From Microcaldota archaeon (GTDB lineage: Archaea > Micrarchaeota > Micrarchaeia > Norongarragalinales > UBA8480): DNA of 6,473 bases. A program made the translations under genes and the position numbers. Of this stretch, positions 1 through 4,705 are shown in pieces; positions within the stretch are counted from its first letter, which is position 1, and each line of letters begins with the position of its first letter. The notes beneath the pieces are model-generated. The model saw only the letters and a list, made by a program, of their open reading frames with translations, was not told the DNA's origin and ran no database searches. The DNA lies in assembly GCA_023246885.1 (NCBI GenBank), contig JAHFHN010000048.1:1-6473 (forward strand), read 5' to 3'.

Positions 1-236
1 CCAATTTCAATTCGGGGGCCAATCTTTTCGATTTTTTCTACGTCTTTTAGCCCAATGTTGTACCCGGTTTCTAGTTTTAATATAATTGCTTGTTCGTCGC
101 CGGTTTCAATGCGTGGCATGAGATAGCCCGTGAGGTTTTCTCCTTTCCAGTGTACCTTGACAAAGTCGCCGACTTTAACTTTGTTTTTGTCAATAACTCG
201 TTTAGTTTTTCCAGTATAAGGCATTTGTAATCCCAT
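1..236 (-). CDS. gatD: Glu-tRNA(Gln) amidotransferase subunit D, N-terminal part (cut by window edge)
   Basis: Reading the minus strand from the ATG at 236 gives 78 codons that stay open to the window edge. Residues 20-40 (VKVGDFVKVHWKGENLTGYL followed by MPR) and 53-63 (LKLETGYNIGL) match the small beta-barrel domain that opens archaeal GatD. The catalytic asparaginase-like domain would follow outside the window. GatD pairs with GatE to convert Glu-tRNA(Gln) to Gln-tRNA(Gln) in the cytoplasm, with GatD releasing ammonia from an amide donor. Two in-frame ATGs compete, at 236 and 224; the second gives a start of MPYTGKTKRV. Neither has a clear Shine-Dalgarno at good spacing, so the start is undecided. 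The gene diverges from the VIT-family transporter. The assignment rests on motif recognition of the N-terminus only. Confidence 0.85.
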   Translation of the reverse strand, partial: MGLQMPYTGKTKRVIDKNKVKVGDFVKVHWKGENLTGYLMPRIETGDEQAIILKLETGYNIGLKDVEKIEKIGPRIEI

Positions 237-363
237 TCACTTCAACGTAAAGCTAGAAGAAAAACATTGCGATGGTTGCCGGTCAATACTGAGATAATGT
301 TAATGCTGCTAGCAAGTATTTTTTATAGTCCTGTATTAAAAAACACGGCAGGATAATTAATTT
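237..363. promoter_or_regulatory. Divergent promoter region between gatD and the VIT-family gene
   Basis: This 127-bp gap separates two divergent genes. On the plus strand a good archaeal TATA element, TTTTTATA, lies at 320-327. A start about 25 bp downstream would fall near 350, leaving a leader of roughly 14 nt before the ATG at 364. AGGAT at 350-354 is a weak ribosome-binding candidate. The same element read on the minus strand (TATAAAAA) could serve gatD, but would give a leader of about 60 nt. A perfect 8-bp palindrome, TGCTAGCA, sits at 307-314 just upstream of the TATA box, where a regulator could bind. No known metal-regulator consensus is recognisable. Confidence 0.5.
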
Positions 364-1092
364 ATGTCCACTACTAAGAAAGACGCGAAGCTGCACATTT
401 TAAATGAGCAGGCAAATCAAAACACAAAAGGTGCGCTCCTGCGGCAAATTATACTAGGCGGCCAAGATGGGCTTGTAAATGTACTAGGTATAATCCTCGC
501 GCTTGCAACGGGTACAAATGATCGTGCCATTATCATTCTAGGCGGCCTTGCGGCTACGTTTGCAGAAAGCATTTCAATGGCTGCAGTTGCCTATACCTCT
601 GGCAAGGCACAGCGGGACTATTATTATCGTGAGTTAGAACGCGAGAAATACGAGATGAAACACTTTCCAGATGTGGAGCGTGAAGAAATTCGTTTAATTT
701 ATATGAAAAAAGGGTTTCGAGGCAAACAACTCAAAAGTATAGTTGCTAAAATTTGCAGTGATAAAAAACTTTGGCTTGAGACCATGATGACTGAAGAGCT
801 CAACTTGTCTGAAAGCAAAGATATTCAGCCAATGCGAGAAGGGGCAATTGTTGGCATATCTGCAATGGTTGGTTCAATTATCCCATTACTCCCTTTCTTT
901 TTCCTGTCACCCCAAGCAGCAATTCTGCCATCACTAATACTGTCAATAATTGCATTGTTTGTCACTGGTGCGTATAAAGGCAAAATAACTATTGGCTCGT
1001 GGTGGAAATCAGGCATTGAAATGGCAGCAATTGGAATCGCAGCTGCACTTATTGGTTATGCAATTGGAATACTAGTTGGCGCCAAAGTATAA
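364..1092 (+). CDS. VIT1/CCC1-family iron/manganese transporter
   Basis: This 242-residue membrane protein has the VIT1/CCC1 layout. Two helices (about 30-50 and 54-80) are followed by a charged cytoplasmic insert (about 85-150) and three helices (about 157-180, 185-205 and 215-240). Family marks are QDGLVNVLG at 34-42 (D35 in helix 1) and ESISMAAVAYTS at 68-79. In the insert, E94, E97, E105, E108, M141, M142 and E145 have exactly the spacing of the metal-binding domain of plant VIT1, as I recall that structure, with a constant offset of 8. The family moves Fe2+ or Mn2+ out of the cytosol, probably by proton exchange, so here the likely role is metal detoxification. Substrate choice between Fe and Mn is inference. 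The ATG at 364 is supported by the TATA box at 320-327. The gene stands alone and converges on elp3. The length is typical of prokaryotic members. Confidence 0.88.
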   Translation: MSTTKKDAKLHILNEQANQNTKGALLRQIILGGQDGLVNVLGIILALATGTNDRAIIILGGLAATFAESISMAAVAYTSGKAQRDYYYRELEREKYEMKHFPDVEREEIRLIYMKKGFRGKQLKSIVAKICSDKKLWLETMMTEELNLSESKDIQPMREGAIVGISAMVGSIIPLLPFFFLSPQAAILPSLILSIIALFVTGAYKGKITIGSWWKSGIEMAAIGIAAALIGYAIGILVGAKV

Positions 1093-1095
1093 ACT

Positions 1096-1124
1096 TTTTT
1101 TCATTTTTTTATTATTTTTATTAT
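1096..1124 (+). terminator. T-rich archaeal-type terminator after the VIT-family gene
   Basis: Just after the stop codon the plus strand carries several runs of T (seven at 1096-1102, seven more around 1105-1111, then T runs broken by A) without a preceding GC hairpin. Stretches of U this close to a stop are the usual archaeal termination signal. The strand fits only the transporter; the converging elp3 would have A runs here. Confidence 0.6.
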
Positions 1125-1149
1125 GGCAAAGTAGAATAGTTGCCTTACG

Positions 1150-2691
1150 TTATAGTGTTTTGCCCATGTAGTGGCCAATTCTTTTGTAGCCGAGTTTATG
1201 ATAATATTCTCGCGCCCCAACTCCGCTTATAACAAGTAATTTGCGTGCGTCGAATTCTTCTTGCGAGATTTTTTCAGCTTCTTCAAGTAATTTCTTTCCA
1301 AGCCCATGATGTTGTACAATTCCAGTTCCGCCAATAGGCGCCTGGTCGCCATACACGTGTAACTCGCGTACCCCGCAAGTTTTGTCATCGATTTCTTTTA
1401 GAAAAGGTTTGCCTGGATTACGCAGTCGGCAGAATCCAAATAGCGTGTCATTTGCTTCAAAACTAAGAAACACTTCATCTCCACCACTTGCACGGTAATC
1501 AATTCTCTTAAGTTTTGCTTCACCTACGTCGACAATCTCGTTGCGGGACTTAAGCCCTGCTTCCCTACAGCGAATACACTTACATTTGATTCCATATTCG
1601 TCACACTTCGTTTTTATCATTTCGCGTAGATTACTGTTCTTCACCCCTGCGGCTACGAGTGTAGTGGGGATATCGCGGTCAACTCGCATTACTCTACAAT
1701 ATTCTGGGATGAATTGCTTGCAACGCGCAATTACGTCTGCTGCTTGTTGTGAATTATATGGTTCAAATTCGCCGCGCTTCCACATTTCAAACAACGGGGT
1801 ATTTGGCAACACTAGACACGGGTAAATCTTAATCATGTCTGGCCGAAACCCCTCTTCGCTGAACAATCTACTAAACATTTGCACGTCTTTATCGGGTTGT
1901 GAAAAAGTTCCAGGCATAAAATGGTGGCATACTTTGAAAAAAGCATCTTTACAACGTTGAGTTGCATCTATAGACTCTTGTACTCCGTGGCCACGCTGCA
2001 TTTTTTCTAGTGCCTTATCATCAAGGCTTTGAATGCCGAGTTCAATGCGAGTTGCGCCCAGTGATAAAAACCAATCTACATCGGATTCAGTGCACCAGTC
2101 TGGCCGAGTTTCAAATGTTAATCCGATTACTCTGTGCTTAGCCGTTTCATTTATTTTTTGTGCTTCTGCGATGTTTTTTGATATTTTACCATTAAAGCCG
2201 TCAAATGCCCCTTTTACAAATTCATACTGGTAATCGCGGGGAAACGCATTGAACGTGGCGCCCATTACAATAACTTCACATTTTTCAGGGTCATGGCCAA
2301 TGGCAGCTAATTGTTCTAGCCTGTTACGCACTTGCCTAACTGCGTCGAAATTGTTTTGTCTCGCGCGCATCGCAGCTGGTTCAAAACCAGTATAACTCTT
2401 TGGAGACGTAACCCCGCCAGGGCAGTAAACGCACTTACCCGGACAGCCAGCTGGCTTTGTCATAATTGCAATTACGCTCACTCCCGAAAGCCCACGAACA
2501 TTGCGAATACGCAATAGTTTTTCTAATTCACTGCGTTTATCCCCACTAGCTTCAAGTAAATCTGAATTTGGAATTAAATCTTTTAAGCCGAATTTTTTGC
2601 TAATTCGCTTCTTAATCCCAATAACTTCTTCTGAAGTAGTTGGATTTTCAATTGCTATTATTTCAAGTATCTCTTCAACTGGAGTTTTCAT
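1150..2691 (-). CDS. elp3: Elp3: tRNA U34 carboxymethylation radical-SAM/GNAT enzyme
   Basis: The 513-residue product is a full-length Elp3. The radical-SAM domain carries C83, C87 and C90 (GCPGKCVYCPGG) for the [4Fe-4S] cluster, plus typical segments such as EVIVMGATFNAFPRDYQ (139-155), LTFETRPDWC (191-200) and TRIELGIQSLDD (214-225). C363, C370, C372 and C375 form the expected zinc-binding cluster. The C-terminal GNAT domain has VRELHVYG (441-448), the acetyl-CoA loop QHHGLGKKLL (460-469) and VISGVGAREYYHKLGY (487-502), with the tyrosine pair Y496/Y497. Elp3 adds a carboxymethyl group from acetyl-CoA to wobble uridine 34 of tRNAs, and archaeal Elp3 acts without other Elongator subunits. The ATG at 2691 follows a weak GGCG and a TATA-like TATTTTTAA (2751-2759, minus). 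All expected motifs are present, so it should be active. Confidence 0.96.
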   Translation of the reverse strand: MKTPVEEILEIIAIENPTTSEEVIGIKKRISKKFGLKDLIPNSDLLEASGDKRSELEKLLRIRNVRGLSGVSVIAIMTKPAGCPGKCVYCPGGVTSPKSYTGFEPAAMRARQNNFDAVRQVRNRLEQLAAIGHDPEKCEVIVMGATFNAFPRDYQYEFVKGAFDGFNGKISKNIAEAQKINETAKHRVIGLTFETRPDWCTESDVDWFLSLGATRIELGIQSLDDKALEKMQRGHGVQESIDATQRCKDAFFKVCHHFMPGTFSQPDKDVQMFSRLFSEEGFRPDMIKIYPCLVLPNTPLFEMWKRGEFEPYNSQQAADVIARCKQFIPEYCRVMRVDRDIPTTLVAAGVKNSNLREMIKTKCDEYGIKCKCIRCREAGLKSRNEIVDVGEAKLKRIDYRASGGDEVFLSFEANDTLFGFCRLRNPGKPFLKEIDDKTCGVRELHVYGDQAPIGGTGIVQHHGLGKKLLEEAEKISQEEFDARKLLVISGVGAREYYHKLGYKRIGHYMGKTL

Positions 2692-2789
2692 AAAAATTCG
2701 CCACTATGACGCGCTGTACGCCTAGCCTTAATTCTAAGGGCTTTTAATGCTTAAAAATAGGATTTCGGGCTTTTTTTCTGTTCAACAGT
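2692..2789 (-). promoter_or_regulatory. elp3 promoter region with dyad at the predicted start site
   Basis: On the minus strand a TATA-like TATTTTTAA lies at 2751-2759, which predicts transcription starting near 2729 and a leader of about 38 nt before the elp3 ATG. An inverted repeat, CCTTA at 2726-2730 and TAAGG at 2735-2739 (extendable by AG/CT with one bulge), straddles that predicted start and could be an operator or a leader hairpin. TTTTAA-TGC-TTAAAA at 2742-2756 makes the TATA area nearly symmetrical. No other gene fits in this gap. Confidence 0.4.
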
Positions 2790-2800
2790 TTATTTGAACA
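2779..2800. repeat. Perfect 7-bp inverted repeat over the stop codon of the exported-protein gene
   Basis: TGTTCAA at 2779-2785 and TTGAACA at 2794-2800 are exact inverted copies around an 8-nt loop, and the TAA of the minus-strand gene (2790-2792) lies in the loop. In the minus-strand transcript the hairpin would be followed by A-rich rather than U-rich sequence, so it is not a standard terminator. It might protect the 3' end or slow the polymerase, or be chance. Confidence 0.4.
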
Positions 2801-3611
2801 ATAAATTAGATACTAAGCCAAACAATGCGTACACGTGTTGCTCAACGCTTGGAAACAACGGTAAGCCAAGTGATGAAGATTTAGCGTCTTGCATTAAATC
2901 ACTCGTTGTTACTACTTTAGCGTCTAGTTTCTTCACAACTGCTGGGCTTGAAAGCGAAGTGACATTGATCGAAAAAGCAACTTCTTTCTGAATGTTACCA
3001 ACAACTTCAAAAAACACTTCTTGTTCACTTCCGTGTGGTAAGAAAAACGTTTTTTTGAATTGCCAGTCGTACGGTAACCCAGTTGCTTTAATCACAAAAG
3101 TATCGCTTGCAATGCTCCTACTCTTTGCGCGTAGTAAGAACACTGCGGGTTGGCCAATTCCAGCAGTTACTGTTTGCTTGTCTAAACTTAACTCAACTAC
3201 GTCCGGATCAACTTCAACTTTGAAATGCGTAACCGCAGTTGGTGTGCCTTCATATTCATCTAGAAAAACAACTGAAAAAGTGTATTCTCGTTTCTCTGCA
3301 GTTGGGCTAACTGTAACGTAAACCGTCAATGGGTTCTCGTACTTTAAACTATCTCGCGAAGTCCAATCCTCTGGAAGCGTTGCCTTCACAACATTTGCTT
3401 GATCCCAAAGCGCGTTTTTCTTAGTTGCTGGATTAATAGCTGCAAGTACGCCGGTATCTCGAGAAAATTTAAGTTCCAGCGTCTGACCAGGCGCAACTGC
3501 ACCAAGCAAAATCGGGTCATTGCCAACTTGCTTTTCAAGTGGTTCAAGCAATGAAACGCCAATTACTAGGGTTGGTAAGATCAATAACAATGCAAGTGCT
3601 TGCTTTAACAT
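2790..3611 (-). CDS. Exported beta-sandwich (NEW3/Ig-like) protein, function unknown
   Basis: The 273-residue product starts MLKQALALLLILPTLVIGVS, a short basic tip followed by a hydrophobic stretch typical of a signal peptide (about 1-19). The rest reads as alternating beta strands in two parts. Residues about 24-135 are unassigned. Residues about 136-235 resemble NEW3/Ig-like repeats of archaeal surface proteins: a strand pair, then TGLPYDW at 178-184 and a closing set of strands. There is no cysteine anywhere and no C-terminal membrane anchor, only a mildly hydrophobic tail (YALFGLVSNLLF, 261-272). A longer frame runs from a TTG at 3635, but the ATG at 3611 is preferred: the TATA-like TTATTAAATT (3635-3644, minus) predicts a start near 3614, making the message almost leaderless. 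The function is not recognised; a cell-surface or secreted structural role is inferred. It is transcribed in the same direction as elp3 but separated from it by a promoter. Confidence 0.75.
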   Translation of the reverse strand: MLKQALALLLILPTLVIGVSLLEPLEKQVGNDPILLGAVAPGQTLELKFSRDTGVLAAINPATKKNALWDQANVVKATLPEDWTSRDSLKYENPLTVYVTVSPTAEKREYTFSVVFLDEYEGTPTAVTHFKVEVDPDVVELSLDKQTVTAGIGQPAVFLLRAKSRSIASDTFVIKATGLPYDWQFKKTFFLPHGSEQEVFFEVVGNIQKEVAFSINVTSLSSPAVVKKLDAKVVTTSDLMQDAKSSSLGLPLFPSVEQHVYALFGLVSNLLFK

Positions 3612-3706
3612 AACAAAATACTTAACGAGCTGCAAATTTAATAACTTACACTATTTTCCTTAAAATCAATGGCATTTTTTCTAATTCCAGTCTAACGATT
3701 AAATGC

Positions 3707-3739
3707 TGTGGATTTCGCTAATTATCTTCAAAATCCACA
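3707..3739. repeat. Perfect 9-bp inverted repeat
   Basis: TGTGGATTT at 3707-3715 and AAATCCACA at 3731-3739 are exact inverted copies around a 15-nt AT-rich loop. The arms are long enough to be unlikely by chance at this spacing. The repeat lies about 95 bp upstream of the exported-protein start and only 3 bp from a second inverted repeat, so it could be a regulatory site or part of a transcript. Confidence 0.55.
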
Positions 3740-3742
3740 TTT

Positions 3743-3760
3743 TTGTCGGAAAAACGACAA
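3743..3760. repeat. Perfect 6-bp hairpin next to the 9-bp inverted repeat
   Basis: TTGTCG at 3743-3748 and CGACAA at 3755-3760 pair exactly around GAAAAA. On the plus strand a run of eight T follows about 20 bp later (3781-3788), so it loosely resembles a terminator for plus-strand transcription, though no plus-strand gene precedes it. On the minus strand it would be the first of two tandem hairpins. Confidence 0.5.
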
Positions 3761-3855
3761 TTTGATTTTCTTCGTTGTTAATTTTTTTTATAGTTTGTAA
3801 ATTATTTGCCTCTATAAGAAAAGTTTCTAAAAAGTATGTTTTTTGTACCATAACC

Positions 3856-3863
3856 TTTATATA
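3856..3863 (+). promoter_or_regulatory. Strong TATA box facing the RNA candidate
   Basis: TTTATATA is the archaeal box A consensus and the best match in the window. On the plus strand it predicts a start at about 3884-3890. No convincing start codon follows at leaderless or Shine-Dalgarno spacing, which suggests an untranslated transcript. Its reverse, TATATAAA, could also drive minus-strand transcription from about 3831 through the two hairpins, but the match is poorer in that direction. Confidence 0.5.
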
Positions 3864-3883
3864 CTATTTTCAAGTGAATACTT

Positions 3884-3996
3884 ATCCCTACACGAATTCT
3901 AAGAAAAGAGTGGTGTTTCGAGAGAAGAAGGCGTTTCGGCTTTTAAGAAGGATTGCCTCCTTGGGTATTTTGCTCTTCTTTCTCTCCCCCTCTTAA
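3884..3996 (+). ncRNA. Candidate small structured RNA of unknown class
   Basis: Downstream of the TATA box at 3856-3863 the plus strand has a purine tract (GAGAGAAGAAGG, 3920-3931) that can pair with the pyrimidine tract CTTCTTTCTCT (3975-3985) with one bulged U. An outer helix is possible between AAGAG (3906-3910) and CTCTT (3990-3994). Inside, AAGGA (3948-3952) and TCCTT (3958-3962) form a perfect 5-bp hairpin with loop TTGCC. A 22-nt all-pyrimidine run (3973-3994) closes the segment, followed by TTAATTT, a plausible end. No hallmark of RNase P RNA, SRP RNA, 5S rRNA, tRNA or C/D box RNA is visible. A coding alternative exists: a GTG at 3874 opens a 40-codon frame to 3996 giving a basic peptide with a hydrophobic tail (LGILLFFL). 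That GTG lies upstream of the predicted transcription start, so RNA is the better reading. Both ends are estimates. Confidence 0.3.
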
Positions 3997-4136
3997 TTTA
4001 ACACTATTTAGCTATAGCACTACAAGTATCAAACAGAGTAAAATTCATTTTGTGAATAGCTTTTGTTTCCCTACTTTTTCACGGGTCAGTTTTTCAACAA
4101 CAAGCTGAAAAAAACTCAAAACGTCATCCCCTATGC

Positions 4137-4238
4137 TTATTTTTTATTTCTACAAATAATTGGGGTGATTGTAAAACCGTGCATTCCATAGAGCCAGCTA
4201 AGCAATAAAGAGAACTTTTTCGTTAGCGCTGACTCCAT
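4137..4238 (-). CDS. Possible 33-residue leaderless small protein
   Basis: An ATG at 4238 on the minus strand opens a 33-codon frame ending in TAA at 4137. The peptide begins MESALTKKFSLLLSWLYGMH and ends in a basic tail (CRNKK). A TATA-type TTTTTTATA on the same strand at 4262-4270 would place transcription start near 4240, almost exactly at the ATG. A run of seven T on the minus strand (4108-4114) about 23 nt past the stop could end the transcript. No family is recognised and a frame this short can arise by chance. The same T-rich element also serves as terminator of the gene upstream. Confidence 0.2.
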   Translation of the reverse strand: MESALTKKFSLLLSWLYGMHGFTITPIICRNKK

Positions 4239-4261
4239 ACAAAACTACTTCTCGCCACGAG

Positions 4262-4270
4262 TATAAAAAA
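4262..4270 (-). terminator. T-run directly after the deoxyribosyltransferase-like gene
   Basis: Six consecutive T (4265-4270 on the minus strand) begin immediately after the TAG stop at 4271-4273 and continue into TTTTTTATA. There is no hairpin before it, as is usual for archaeal termination. It probably ends the two-gene operon that starts with the DUF373 gene. Confidence 0.45.
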
Positions 4271-4690
4271 CTAGCGTTTAGAAATCTTTTCTAAATCTCC
4301 GTTTAAAATTATTGGTTTAACTGCCTCAATCTCGCTCTTGTAAAACGGAATTTCCGGAATCGGGTTTAGTAGGAAAATCTTTTTGTTAAGTACATGTGCA
4401 AAGCCAATTTCCATCAAGGTATTTCCCCCAATATAATTTTTGATATTGCGCCTATCATAGTTGAGCACAAGTATTGCATCGCTTTGTTTGATTTTTTCCC
4501 AAAACTCGCGGATCGCGTCTTTTTCATTTTTATCAAATAATGCCAAAGCTTCTTTTTCACTTTCAGATTTTCCTGCATATGCTTCACAAAATCCAGAAAC
4601 AAAAACGAAGTGACCCTTAGCTTCTAGTTGTTTTTGTACCTCTAGCATTTTTTCCGTAAAGACCATGCTAGCGCAAATAGCCATTTTCAA
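4271..4690 (-). CDS. Nucleoside 2-deoxyribosyltransferase-like protein
   Basis: The 139-residue protein has the Rossmann-like layout of the nucleoside 2-deoxyribosyltransferase superfamily. A first strand (KMAICASM) and helix lead to strand GHFVFVSG (26-33). Then come SDAILVLNYDRRNIKNYIGG (70-89), the active-site-like NTLMEIGFAHVLNKKIFLLNP (90-110), and a C-terminal PIILNGDL (126-133). E94 in TLMEIGFA corresponds to the catalytic glutamate of the superfamily. The true substrate is unknown; such proteins are often annotated only as hypothetical, and hydrolase or NAD-related activities are possible. A TTG at 4690 is preferred over the ATG at 4684. GGTGA (4700-4704, minus) lies 9 nt before the TTG but 15 nt before the ATG, and the TTG start gives the usual M-K-x-A-I-C beginning. 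The DUF373 gene ends 15 bp upstream, so the two are probably co-transcribed. Confidence 0.7.
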   Translation of the reverse strand: MKMAICASMVFTEKMLEVQKQLEAKGHFVFVSGFCEAYAGKSESEKEALALFDKNEKDAIREFWEKIKQSDAILVLNYDRRNIKNYIGGNTLMEIGFAHVLNKKIFLLNPIPEIPFYKSEIEAVKPIILNGDLEKISKR

Positions 4691-4699
4691 TTTTAAATT

Positions 4700-4704
4700 T
4701 CACC
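4700..4704 (-). promoter_or_regulatory. Ribosome-binding site that decides a TTG start
   Basis: GGTGA on the minus strand is complementary to the conserved 3' end of archaeal 16S rRNA. It lies inside the 15-bp gap after the DUF373 stop codon and 9 nt before the TTG at 4690. The next in-frame ATG (4684) would be 15 nt away, too far for normal use. Confidence 0.5.
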
Positions 4705-4705
4705 G

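Larger units (their letters stand above)
3612..4270. other. 660-bp region without a confident protein gene
   Basis: This is the only long gene-poor stretch in an otherwise tightly packed window. It holds the promoter of the exported-protein gene (3635-3644), two adjacent inverted repeats (3707-3760), a strong TATA box (3856-3863) facing a possible structured RNA (about 3884-3996), an 8-bp palindrome GCTATAGC (4011-4018) and weak hairpins at 4043-4057 and 4088-4116. A 33-codon open frame lies at 4137-4238 on the minus strand. A 73-codon frame from a TTG at 3775 overlaps the RNA candidate but lacks start signals. I see no tRNA, rRNA or recognisable housekeeping RNA here. Confidence 0.6.

Noticed and set aside
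1760..1772. GGTTCAAAT motif resembling a tRNA T-loop (similar at 2379-2388)
   Set aside because: No acceptor stem, D arm or anticodon arm can be formed around either site, and both are inside elp3.
1541..1825. 94-codon plus-strand frame opposite elp3
   Set aside because: It lies wholly within a confidently identified gene on the other strand and its product resembles no family; it is a shadow of elp3. The same holds for the other frames antisense to elp3, the exported protein and the DUF373 gene.
2866..2992. GTGATGA and CTGA motifs suggesting a C/D box RNA
   Set aside because: The boxes are more than 100 nt apart, too far for an archaeal C/D guide RNA, and lie inside the exported-protein gene.
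3775..3996. 73-codon plus-strand open frame starting at TTG
   Set aside because: It has a TTG start without a Shine-Dalgarno, its first half is AT-rich low-complexity sequence, and the strong TATA box lies inside it. The later GTG start at 3874 precedes the predicted transcription start. An RNA reading fits better.
4088..4116. Hairpin AGTTTTTCA / TGAAAAAAACT as an intrinsic terminator
   Set aside because: The stem is almost all A-T with a 2-nt bulge, and no gene ends close by on the plus strand. On the minus strand the T-run is part of the stem itself, so only the T-run is likely to matter.
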